Shown here piece after piece: positions 35,775 to 43,390 of a stretch of DNA of 64,000 nucleotides. Positions within the stretch are counted from its first letter, which is position 1. Each line of letters opens with the position of its first letter. Under the pieces are notes generated by a model that had not been told where the DNA came from, ran no database searches, and saw only the letters and a list, made by a program, of their open reading frames with translations. Made by a program: the position numbers and the translations under genes. Source of the DNA: Mycobacterium sp. IS-1742 (GTDB taxonomy: Bacteria; Actinomycetota; Actinomycetes; Mycobacteriales; Mycobacteriaceae); the NCBI RefSeq assembly GCF_001500125.1, contig NZ_LQIV01000011.1, positions 1 to 64,000 of the forward strand, read 5' to 3'.

Positions 35775-37292
35775 ATGACCGCGACGCCAGAAGTTGATGC
35801 GCTCGAGAACAGCACCATCCGCAATCCGGCGACGGGCGCCGTCGCCGGGCAGGTGCGCTGGACCGATCCCGCCGACGTGCCCAGGATCGCCGCCGGGCTG
35901 CGGACCGCCCAGAAGGAGTGGGAGGCCCGCGGGGCGAAGGGCCGTGCCAAAGTGCTGGCCCGCTACGCGGTGTGGCTGGGCGAGCACCGCGCCGAGATCG
36001 AGGACCTGCTGATCAAGGAGACCGGCAAGTCCGCCGTCGACGCGGCCCAGGAAGTGCCGCTGATCCTCATGATCACCTCGTACTACATCCGCACCATGGA
36101 GAAGGCGCTGGCGCCGGATTCGCGTCCGGCCGCACTGCCGTTCCTGGCGATCAAGAAGATCAGCGTGCACTACCGGCCGCGGGCGGTGGTGGGGATCATC
36201 GCGCCGTGGAACTACCCCGTCGCCAACGCGCTGATGGACGCGATCGGCGCCCTGGCCGCCGGGTGTGCGGTGCTGCTCAAGCCGTCCGAGCGCACCCCGC
36301 TGACCGCCGAACTGCTGCTGCGCGGCTGGCAGGACTCCGGCGCCCCCGAGGTTCTGGCGCTCGCACAGGGCGCCCGCGAGGTGTCCGAGGCGGTCATCGA
36401 CAACTCCGAGTTCATCCAGTTCACCGGATCCAGCGCCACCGGCGCCAAGGTGATGGAACGCGCCGCGCGCCGCCTCACCCCGGTCAGCCTCGAGCTCGGC
36501 GGCAAGGATCCGATGATCGTGCTCGAGGACGCCGACGTGGATCTCGCCGCGCACGCCGCGGTGTGGGGTGCGATGTTCAACGCCGGCCAGACGTGTGTGT
36601 CGGTGGAGCGGGTGTACGTCCTCGAGTCGGTCTACGACCAGTTCGTCGACGCCGTCGTCCGCGACGTGAAGAACCTCAAGATGGGCGCCGGGGAGGGCAA
36701 CCACGTCGGGGCGCTCATCGACGACGGTCAGGTGTCGGTCACCGAGCGCCACGTCGAGGACGCGATAGCCAAGGGCGCCAAGGCGCTCACCGGCGGGAAA
36801 CGGCGCAGCGGCCCGGGCAGCTTCTACGAGCCGACGGTGCTCGTCGACGTCGACCACTCGATGGCCTGTATGACCGAGGAGACCTTCGGCCCCACGCTGC
36901 CGATCATGAAGGTCGCGTCGGTGGAGGAGGCCGTCCGCCTGGCCAACGACAGCCCTTACGGCCTGTCGGCCGCGGTGTTCTCCAGGGACATCGAGCGCGC
37001 GAAATCCGTTGCGCTGCAGCTGGAGTGCGGCGGTGTCAACGTCAACGACGTGATCTCCAACCTGATGTGCACCACAGCGCCGATGGGCGGCTGGAAGACC
37101 TCGGGCATCGGCGCGCGGTTCGGTGGGCCCGAAGGGTTGCGCAAGTACTGCCGGATCGAGACGGTGGTGGCGCCGCGGACCAACGTCGGCGCCGGCGGCA
37201 ACTACTACGACAACTCGCCCAAGGCGCTCAAGCGGATGAACACGATGATGACCAAGCTCGCGTTGATCCGTCCCCGCCGCATGGCCAAGTAG
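35775..37292 (+). CDS. NAD(P)-dependent aldehyde dehydrogenase (Rv0147-like)
   Basis: A 505-residue ALDH of the succinate-semialdehyde/fatty-aldehyde type. The catalytic set is present: N146 in APWNYP, E240 in LELGGKDP and C274 in GQTC. The cofactor segment FTGSSATGAKV (about 216-226) is also seen. The hydrophobic-basic C-terminal tail (about 480-505) suggests membrane association, as in long-chain aldehyde dehydrogenases. The next gene, an integral membrane protein, starts 17 bp later. Confidence 0.92.
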   Translation: MTATPEVDALENSTIRNPATGAVAGQVRWTDPADVPRIAAGLRTAQKEWEARGAKGRAKVLARYAVWLGEHRAEIEDLLIKETGKSAVDAAQEVPLILMITSYYIRTMEKALAPDSRPAALPFLAIKKISVHYRPRAVVGIIAPWNYPVANALMDAIGALAAGCAVLLKPSERTPLTAELLLRGWQDSGAPEVLALAQGAREVSEAVIDNSEFIQFTGSSATGAKVMERAARRLTPVSLELGGKDPMIVLEDADVDLAAHAAVWGAMFNAGQTCVSVERVYVLESVYDQFVDAVVRDVKNLKMGAGEGNHVGALIDDGQVSVTERHVEDAIAKGAKALTGGKRRSGPGSFYEPTVLVDVDHSMACMTEETFGPTLPIMKVASVEEAVRLANDSPYGLSAAVFSRDIERAKSVALQLECGGVNVNDVISNLMCTTAPMGGWKTSGIGARFGGPEGLRKYCRIETVVAPRTNVGAGGNYYDNSPKALKRMNTMMTKLALIRPRRMAK

Positions 37293-37309
37293 GGCGCCGG
37301 TCCCACCGC

Positions 37310-38173
37310 GTGCGGTTCGTTCTGACAGCCCTGCTGTGGCTGCTGACGACGGTGCTGCTGGCTGTCGCCGTGCCCGCGGTGTGGGCGCAGCAGCACCTCG
37401 TCAGTGAACAGGGGTACGCCGACCTCGCCGAGTCGGCGGCCACCGACACACGCCTGCGGGACGCGATGGCCGACGAACTCACGAACCAGATCACCGCGCT
37501 CGCCGCCGACCGCGGGTACGGCCTCAACGAGACGCTGGTGCACCAGGTCACGTCGGCCTACACCGGCAACTCCGGCTTTCCCGGGCAGTTCGCGCAGGCC
37601 AACCGCATCGCGCACCGCTGGATGTTCTCCGACGACATTCCGCAGGCCAACAATGACGATCAGTGGCTGATCGACATCGCGCCGATGCTGTCGGATTCGT
37701 CGCTGGCGGCGACGCTGGGCAACCTCGACCTCGATGTGCCCGACACGCTGATGGTCCCGGTCACCGTGCCGTCGCCCGAACTGCGGCCGGGCCGTCTGCA
37801 GGCCGTGGCGACGTGGGGGCCGTGGGTCAGCACCGGGGTCGCGGTGCTGGCGGCGGTGTGCGCGCTGCTCACCCTGGCGAGTTCGCGCCGGCGGGGCAAA
37901 GGGTTGGCGGCACTTGGCGTTTCGGCGCTGCTGGTCGGAGCCGCCGGATGGGCGGGGCTGGAGGTGGCCGACGGTTACCTCGACGACGCGCTCAACCGCA
38001 CCGAGGGCAACTTCCGCCGGATCGCCGACGAGATGGTCCTGCACGCCGAGGACAGCCTGCACCACTGGCTGAACCTGACACTGGCCGCCGGAGCGGCGCT
38101 CGTGGCCGCCGGGGTGGTGGTCTCGATGCTCGGGGGTCTGCGGCGCACCCCGTCAGGGTTCGATCACGTGTGA
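37310..38173 (+). CDS. conserved membrane protein
   Basis: A 287-residue protein with an N-terminal membrane anchor or signal (about 1-25), a ~140-residue extracytoplasmic region, and three C-terminal membrane helices (about 167-188, 196-216 and 260-283). I recognise no catalytic motif. The architecture resembles mycobacterial membrane proteins found next to fatty-aldehyde dehydrogenases. The GTG start at 37310 lacks an obvious ribosome site. Its end overlaps the convergent enoyl-CoA hydratase gene by 21 bp. Confidence 0.75.
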   Translation: MRFVLTALLWLLTTVLLAVAVPAVWAQQHLVSEQGYADLAESAATDTRLRDAMADELTNQITALAADRGYGLNETLVHQVTSAYTGNSGFPGQFAQANRIAHRWMFSDDIPQANNDDQWLIDIAPMLSDSSLAATLGNLDLDVPDTLMVPVTVPSPELRPGRLQAVATWGPWVSTGVAVLAAVCALLTLASSRRRGKGLAALGVSALLVGAAGWAGLEVADGYLDDALNRTEGNFRRIADEMVLHAEDSLHHWLNLTLAAGAALVAAGVVVSMLGGLRRTPSGFDHV

Positions 38174-39049
38174 CGGGTCCGGGCGCCGGTGCGGCGGCGC
38201 CTGGCTGTAGTCACCCCACGGACCGTCGCGCCGTTCGACCGCGGCACGGACGCCCTGCGACTCTGCCGTCGCGATGAACTCCAGCGCCTCGGGGGTGTTG
38301 CGCATCAACCCGTCGAGGATGCCGCCGAGGGTCTGCGTGGAGGCGAGCCCCATGTTCTCGTAGGCCTGATTGACGATCAGCTTCTGAGCCTGCAACTGGG
38401 ACAACGGAATTCGGGTCAGCTTCGCCGCCACCTCGGCCACCCGCGCCTCGAGCCGTTCGAACGGCACCGACTCGTTGATCAGTTCGACCGCCGCGGCCTC
38501 CACGCCGGTCAGCGGTTCACCGGTCAGCGAATGCCACTTCACCTTGGCCAGGCTCAGACGGTAGAGCCACATCCCGGTCAGGTAGGCGCCCCACATCCGG
38601 GCGTACGGCGTGCCGATGACCGCGTCGTCGCTGGCGATCACGATGTCGGCGCACAGCGCGTAATCGCTCGCGCCGCCGACACACCACCCGTGGACCTGCG
38701 CGATGACGGGTTTCGACGCCCGCCAGATCGCCATGAACTTTCCGGTCGGTGCGGTCGCGCGACCGGTGACGAACGCGAAGTCCTTACCCGGGTCCCAGTG
38801 CCCGTCACTGTTCATCGACTCGTCCCAGTGCGCGAACCCGCCGCCGAAGTCATAGCCACCCGAGAACGCGCGGCCCGCACCGCGCAGCACGATGACCTTG
38901 ACCTGCGGATCCCGCTCGGCGAGCGCGATCGCGGCCTCGATCTCGTCGGGCATCGGCGGCACGATCGTGTTCAGGTGATCAGGCCGGTTCAGCGTGATGG
39001 TCGCGACGGCGGCGTCGGTGCGGTAGAGCAGCGTCTCGAACTCGGGCAT
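38153..39049 (-). CDS. enoyl-CoA hydratase/isomerase family protein
   Basis: A 298-residue crotonase-fold protein. The oxyanion-hole motifs are GAGRAFSGGYDF (58-69) and HGWCVGGASDYALCADIVIAS (120-140). The position of the first catalytic Glu of enoyl-CoA hydratase is occupied by the WGAYLTG region without a clear Glu, so it may be an isomerase, hydrolase or divergent hydratase. It is divergent from the P450 gene across 42 bp. Confidence 0.86.
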   Translation of the reverse strand: MPEFETLLYRTDAAVATITLNRPDHLNTIVPPMPDEIEAAIALAERDPQVKVIVLRGAGRAFSGGYDFGGGFAHWDESMNSDGHWDPGKDFAFVTGRATAPTGKFMAIWRASKPVIAQVHGWCVGGASDYALCADIVIASDDAVIGTPYARMWGAYLTGMWLYRLSLAKVKWHSLTGEPLTGVEAAAVELINESVPFERLEARVAEVAAKLTRIPLSQLQAQKLIVNQAYENMGLASTQTLGGILDGLMRNTPEALEFIATAESQGVRAAVERRDGPWGDYSQAPPHRRPDPSHVIEP

Positions 39050-39091
39050 GCGTGCAGTTTGGCAGGGTGCGGGCCGGGGAAATGCGAGTTC

Positions 39092-40468
39092 ATGGGAGCG
39101 CGCGCGCATCGACTGACGGGGGCGAGGGCCGCTGCGACGCTGGCCGACCTGGGCTCGGCGTCGATCGCCGCCGGGGTGATCGCACGGCGCAAACCCGCAG
39201 TCCGGGCACTGGAGACCGTGCAGGCCGACGCCAGGGCGGTGCGCCGGATGCGGCAGCTGCGGGAGGAGTTCGGCGCGGGTCCCGTCGAATTGGTGCTTCC
39301 CGGCCGGCGCATGGTGGTGGTCCTCGACCCCGACGACGTCGGCCGCGTCCTCGCCGGAGCGCCCGACCCGTTCCACCCGGCCAACCGCGAGAAGCGCAAG
39401 GCCCTCGAGTGGTTCCAGCCTCACGGCGTGCTGATCTCGCAGGGCCCGATCCGTCAGCAGCGACGTGTCCTCAACGACTCGGCGCTCGACTCGGGTGCCG
39501 AGATGCACCGGCTCGCCGGCGCGTTCGCCGACGTGATCACCGCTGAGGCGCGCGAGCTGGTGAGCGCGGTGGCCGCGCGCGGCACCATGGACGCCGATCA
39601 GTTCATGGCCGCGTGGTGGCGAATCGTTCGCCGGATAGCCCTGGGTGACCGTGCCCGCGACGACGACGAGATCACCGATGCCCTGCTCCGGCTGCGCAGG
39701 GCGGGGAACTGGTCGTTCCTGGCGCTACCGCACTACCGCAAGCGCGCGAAGTTCCTCGAGCGGCTCTACGAGTATGTCGAGGACCCCCAGATCGGCACGC
39801 TGGCGGCCGCGGTGGCCGAGGTGCCCACCTGCGGTGCGGTGGACCCGGTGGGCCAGTTGCCGCAGTGGTTGTTCGCCTTCGACGCGGCGGGGATGGCGCA
39901 GCTGCGCGCGCTGGCCGCACTGGCCACCCATTCCGTGGCCATGGTCCGGGCGATCGAGGACGCCGCCGAACCGGATCAGCTGCGGATGCGGCCGTTCCTG
40001 CGCGCGTGCGTGCTGGAGTCGGTGCGGTTGTGGCCGACCACGCCGACGATCCTGCGGGACACCACCGAGCGCACCACGTGGCGTGACGGTGCGATCACCA
40101 TCGAGAAGGGCGCCGGGGTGATGGTTGTGACCCCCGCGTTCCACCGCGACCCCGACCTGCTGCCGTTCGCGCATGATTTCGTGCCCGACATCTGGCTCGA
40201 CGGACGCGCCCGCTCCTACCCGCAGCTGGTGCCGTTCTCCGCCGGCCCCGCCGAGTGCCCGGGACGCAATCTGGTCCTTTTCGCGACGAGCACGCTGCTG
40301 GCGAATCTGTTGAGCGGTCTGGACTTCCGGCTGTCGTCGACGCCGCAGCTGTCGGCGGACGAACCGCTGCCGGTGACGCTGAACCAGTACGGGGTGGAGT
40401 TCACCGTCGAGCCGGTCACCGCACCAGAGTTGCGCCCCCATCGAGCCGAATCTGCTGGCCGGTCATGA
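39092..40468 (+). CDS. cytochrome P450 with atypical I-helix
   Basis: A 458-residue P450. The K-helix ExxR is E309-S-V-R312 and the heme loop is F382-S-A-G-P-A-E-C389-P-G, with C389 as the thiolate ligand. The I-helix (about 262-272) reads FDAAGMAQLRA, so the acid-alcohol pair that normally activates oxygen (E/D-T) is missing. The N-terminus has no membrane anchor. The start is ATG 39092, preceded by GGGGA. It overlaps the convergent SDR by 53 bp. Redox partner and substrate are unknown. Confidence 0.9.
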   Translation: MGARAHRLTGARAAATLADLGSASIAAGVIARRKPAVRALETVQADARAVRRMRQLREEFGAGPVELVLPGRRMVVVLDPDDVGRVLAGAPDPFHPANREKRKALEWFQPHGVLISQGPIRQQRRVLNDSALDSGAEMHRLAGAFADVITAEARELVSAVAARGTMDADQFMAAWWRIVRRIALGDRARDDDEITDALLRLRRAGNWSFLALPHYRKRAKFLERLYEYVEDPQIGTLAAAVAEVPTCGAVDPVGQLPQWLFAFDAAGMAQLRALAALATHSVAMVRAIEDAAEPDQLRMRPFLRACVLESVRLWPTTPTILRDTTERTTWRDGAITIEKGAGVMVVTPAFHRDPDLLPFAHDFVPDIWLDGRARSYPQLVPFSAGPAECPGRNLVLFATSTLLANLLSGLDFRLSSTPQLSADEPLPVTLNQYGVEFTVEPVTAPELRPHRAESAGRS

Positions 40469-41270
40469 ACCGCGACTCGTCGGCGAGCAGATACACCGCG
40501 GCGTAGGCGCTCTCCCACACGCTGCCGCGGCCCATCTTGAGCTTGACCACCTCGTTGTGCCGCGCCGTCGCCTCGTCGGCGTCCAGGCCGAACAGCGACT
40601 GCGAATCCCGGTTGGCCAGAACGGAGTTGATGGGACCCAGCATCAGCGTGTTGACGCGGATGCCCGCCGCGGCGTACTGCACGGCGGTGAGTTCGGTGAT
40701 CTGGTTCAGCCCGCTCTTGCCCAGTGCGTAGGGCATGATGCCGATGTTCAACCCGAGTTCGTTCTTGACGCTTGCGATCGACGAGATGTTGACGATGCTG
40801 CCCGTGGTGTCACCGTCGTTGCGCTCCATGCACTGCGCGGCGAAGAGATTGCAGTGGAAGCAGCCGAGCATGTTGACGTTAATGCCGTGGTTGAAGTTCT
40901 CGACGGTCATCGAGTTCGTCTCGAGGTCGAACGGCGGATTGGTCGCCACGCTGTAGACCATGCCGTCGACCCGGCCGCTCGTCGCCATCGCGGTGTCGAA
41001 GATGCGCCGGCAGTCGTCCTCGTCGGCGACATCCGCCTCGACGGCGTACGCGCTGCCGCCTTCGGCGACGATCATCTCGACCGTCTCCTTCACCGCTGCG
41101 GGGTTCAGGTCGACGGCCACCACCTCGGCGCCGTGGCGCGCGGCCAGGATGGAGATGGCGCGCCCGTTGCCCATGCCGGGGCCGGGGCTCTGTCCCGCTC
41201 CCACCACGACGACGACCTTGCCGGTCAGGTCGAATGCTGTGCGGCCCCTGGAGCTGAAGTCCACGGACAT
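40416..41270 (-). CDS. short-chain dehydrogenase/reductase
   Basis: A 284-residue SDR. The cofactor loop is a long GAGQSPGPGMGNGRA variant (about 24-38) in place of the usual TGxxxGIG. The catalytic Ser is in NISSIAS and the Tyr/Lys in YALGK. The C-terminus MTGQQIRLDGG is typical of the 3-oxoacyl reductase-like group. It starts at ATG 41270 with GAGGAGG upstream. A divergent TetR gene shares a strong palindromic operator with it. Confidence 0.9.
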   Translation of the reverse strand: MSVDFSSRGRTAFDLTGKVVVVVGAGQSPGPGMGNGRAISILAARHGAEVVAVDLNPAAVKETVEMIVAEGGSAYAVEADVADEDDCRRIFDTAMATSGRVDGMVYSVATNPPFDLETNSMTVENFNHGINVNMLGCFHCNLFAAQCMERNDGDTTGSIVNISSIASVKNELGLNIGIMPYALGKSGLNQITELTAVQYAAAGIRVNTLMLGPINSVLANRDSQSLFGLDADEATARHNEVVKLKMGRGSVWESAYAAVYLLADESRFMTGQQIRLDGGATLVR

Positions 41271-41304
41271 GGTCCTCCTCGTTGACGTGGCTGGCGCGTC
41301 TCTC

Positions 41305-41343
41305 CTGACCAAACGTACAGCAGATTCCTGTACGAATGGTCAG
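41305..41343. promoter_or_regulatory. large inverted-repeat operator between SDR and TetR genes
   Basis: Two 16-bp arms (41305-41320 and 41328-41343; core CTGACCA..CGTACAG and its complement) differ at only two central positions and are separated by 7 bp. TANNNT boxes for both directions fall within the arms (TACGTT leftward, TACGAAT rightward). The TetR protein should therefore repress both genes. Confidence 0.72.
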
Positions 41344-41357
41344 GTAAGGTGCCCGGT

Positions 41358-41951
41358 GTGACCGGTCAGACACCCGGCGGGCCGACCCGGCAGCGCCTCA
41401 TCGACGTGGCGATCGAGCTTTTCCAACAGCACAGCGTGGCCGGCACCTCACTGCAGATGATCTCCGATGAGCTGGGCCTGACGAAGTCCGCGATCTACCA
41501 CCACTTCCGCACTCGCGACGAGCTGCTGAGCGCCGTCATGGAACCCCTCATCGCCGAGGTGGTCGCGCTCCTGGACGCCGCCGAGGCCCGCTCGGGCCCC
41601 CGCGCACGCGCCGAACACCTGCTCGCCGGCTACGCCGCGCTGGCCGCCTCTCGCCGCGAGTTGATCCCGCTGCTCACCGGCGACCCCGGCGTCACTGCTC
41701 TGCTGCGGGTCCGCGCGGACTGGAGCGCGGTCGTCGACCGTCAGATGGCTGTGTTCGCCGCGCTCGAACCCGGCCTGGGCGGGCAGGTGAAAGCCGCGCT
41801 GGTGATGTCGGGGATCGCGTCGGCCGCGGGCGGCGACTACGGCACCGTCGACGAGGCGGACCTGCGCGACGCGCTGATCGCGGCGGGGCGGCGCACCCTC
41901 GGACTGCGGGCGCCGCACGGCCGATCGGACCGGCTCAGCTCCAGTCCTTGA
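41358..41951 (+). CDS. TetR-family transcriptional regulator
   Basis: A 197-residue TetR regulator with the N-terminal helix-turn-helix at about 12-58 (GTSLQMISDELGLTKSAIYHHFRTRDELL). The ligand domain is of the AcrR C-terminal type. I chose GTG 41358; GTG 41349 in frame is equally possible. It is divergent from the SDR, and its 3' end overlaps the anti-sigma gene by 17 bp. It probably controls the SDR and itself through the palindrome 15-53 bp upstream. Confidence 0.9.
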   Translation: MTGQTPGGPTRQRLIDVAIELFQQHSVAGTSLQMISDELGLTKSAIYHHFRTRDELLSAVMEPLIAEVVALLDAAEARSGPRARAEHLLAGYAALAASRRELIPLLTGDPGVTALLRVRADWSAVVDRQMAVFAALEPGLGGQVKAALVMSGIASAAGGDYGTVDEADLRDALIAAGRRTLGLRAPHGRSDRLSSSP

Positions 41952-42159
41952 ACGCATCGAGCAGCCGGGTACGGAAGGTGGGATCGAGGTCGTCGTCGGG
42001 GACCTTCCCCAAGGTCGACACGGTGGTCCGGAACTGCTGCAGATAGTTCGTGCAGCCGTCGCACTCGAGCAGGTGCAGGTCGAACCGGGCCCGTGTCTCG
42101 TGGTCGAGGGACTCGTCGAGATAGGCGGTCACGAGCTCGACGAGTTCGTTGCAGTTCAT
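41935..42159 (-). CDS. zinc-type anti-sigma factor
   Basis: A 74-residue protein with the ZAS zinc motif H29-x3-C33-x2-C36 (HLLECDGC) in a mycetocin-style zf-HC2 domain, and no membrane helix, so it is a soluble anti-sigma factor. It lies immediately after the ECF sigma gene. ATG 42159 is given; an in-frame GTG at 42174 overlaps the sigma stop as GTGA and may be the true coupled start. Cys-based zinc release under oxidation is the usual sensing mode of this family. Confidence 0.86.
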   Translation of the reverse strand: MNCNELVELVTAYLDESLDHETRARFDLHLLECDGCTNYLQQFRTTVSTLGKVPDDDLDPTFRTRLLDAFKDWS

Positions 42160-42170
42160 CGCTCCGGTGG

Positions 42171-42788
42171 TCACGTCACGTCTTTCATGTAGTCCTCGAG
42201 GACCTGCCGTACGGCCGACCGGCCGCGGTGCAGGAGTACGCGCTGGTTGGCCGCGCTCAGGTCCAGTAGATCGCGGACTTCCTCGGAGCTGAAGCCCAGC
42301 ATGTCGCGAAGGGTGACGACCACACGTTGGCGCTCGGGAAGTCCATCGAGCGCATGACGTGCGACGTCGGTCAGTTCTCGGCCGAGCGCCGAACCCTCGG
42401 GTGTGTCGGGAAATGGCGAGGGGACCTCGTGCTCGCGCCAGTGGCCGGGCCACTCGTCACCGGTCGGCCGGAACCGCGCCGGGTCGACCGTGGGTGTGGC
42501 TGCGCCGTCGCGGCTCTCGCGGATGCCGCGTGCCTTCGCGATGTTGACCAGCACGGTGAACAGCCACGTGCGCAGGGATGATCTGCCTTCGAATCCGTCG
42601 ATGCCCTTGAGCAACGCGATCCAGGTGTCCTGAACGACCTCTTCGGCGGTCTCGTGCGTCCGGACGTAGCCGCGCGCGACCCGCAGCATCGACGGGGTGT
42701 GACGATCGACCAGCTCGGCGAAAGCGGCCTCATCGCGGTGGCGTAACGCCGCGATGAGGTCGCTTTCGTCGATTGCCTGGCGGGTCAT
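42171..42788 (-). CDS. ECF RNA polymerase sigma factor
   Basis: A 205-residue sigma-70 family factor with region 2 (about 23-90; ETAEEVVQDTWIALLKGIDGFEGRSSLRTWLFTVLVNIA) and region 4 (about 138-200; LPERQRVVVTLRDMLGFSSEEVRDLLDLSAANQRVLLHRGR). The linker of ~45 residues between them is longer than usual. It is adjacent to its zinc anti-sigma factor. The upstream gene is an RclC-like stress protein on the same strand, 32 bp away, which suggests an oxidative stress link. Confidence 0.92.
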   Translation of the reverse strand: MTRQAIDESDLIAALRHRDEAAFAELVDRHTPSMLRVARGYVRTHETAEEVVQDTWIALLKGIDGFEGRSSLRTWLFTVLVNIAKARGIRESRDGAATPTVDPARFRPTGDEWPGHWREHEVPSPFPDTPEGSALGRELTDVARHALDGLPERQRVVVTLRDMLGFSSEEVRDLLDLSAANQRVLLHRGRSAVRQVLEDYMKDVT

Positions 42789-42820
42789 CTGGGGCAGAGC
42801 GTAGGCGCTCGACAGGCGAT

Positions 42821-43303
42821 CTACCGGTGCTTCAGCGCATCGGCCAACGTCCATACCGCCACACCCAGCAGCGCGACGTCCTTGATCAGGAACTGACCGG
42901 TGGACGACAACATCGGGAAGCCGCCCGCCGAGGCCTCGAAGACGCCGGGGGTGGTGAACAGGAAGCTCAGGGTCGCGACGAACAGTCCGATCGCGATGAC
43001 GCTGCCGATCGCGGAGATCCTCGGCCACCAGGGCTTGACCGCCAGCAGAACCGCGGCCGCGACCTCGACTACGCCCAGCAGCGCGGAGAAGGCCGTGACC
43101 GAGAAGATGGCGTAGGCCCAGCTCATCAACGGGCTGTTCGCGACGAGTGGCTGAATGCCGTTGGCTTCGAAGGCCGTGAACTTCATCAGCCCGATCCACG
43201 CGATGACGACCACGAGGCCATAGCGCGGGAGTAGGGCGCCCAACCGGTCGACGGCCGGCAGGACTTTGGTGGACAACGTGGCGGGTGCGGTGAAGGTCGT
43301 CAT
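42821..43303 (-). CDS. RclC/YkgB-like DUF417 membrane protein
   Basis: A 160-residue membrane protein with four helices. The signature IGLMKFTAFEANGIQPLVANSPLMSW (about 37-62) and FLIKDVALLGVAV (about 136-148) identify the DUF417 (YkgB) family, whose E. coli member RclC protects against reactive chlorine. It starts at ATG 43303 with GAGAGG upstream. A 31-bp palindrome lies just before the ribosome site. It is followed after 32 bp by the ECF sigma gene. Confidence 0.84.
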   Translation of the reverse strand: MTTFTAPATLSTKVLPAVDRLGALLPRYGLVVVIAWIGLMKFTAFEANGIQPLVANSPLMSWAYAIFSVTAFSALLGVVEVAAAVLLAVKPWWPRISAIGSVIAIGLFVATLSFLFTTPGVFEASAGGFPMLSSTGQFLIKDVALLGVAVWTLADALKHR

Positions 43304-43320
43304 GATCGTTCCTCTCGAAT

Positions 43321-43351
43321 GGCGGTGCAGTACACGCTGTAGTGCACCGCC
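43321..43351. promoter_or_regulatory. palindrome upstream of the RclC-like gene
   Basis: GGCGGTGCA and TGCACCGCC form perfect 9-bp arms, extended by TAC/GTA after one mismatch, around a 6-nt centre. It begins 18 bp before the ATG of the RclC-like gene. It may be an operator or a leader hairpin. Confidence 0.5.
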
Positions 43352-43390
43352 ACCCGCCATCCGTTACACCGGGATGGTTCCCGGGGTGCC

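Noticed and set aside
38189..39091. A 5' extension of the P450 frame antisense to the enoyl-CoA hydratase gene.
   Set aside because: The extension has no P450 features; the P450 N-terminal helices start after ATG 39092 and the hydratase is complete on the other strand.
42171..43199. A longer reading of the sigma factor starting upstream inside the RclC-like gene.
   Set aside because: The extra ~137 codons are an out-of-frame reading of the RclC-like gene; region 2 of the sigma factor begins soon after ATG 42788.
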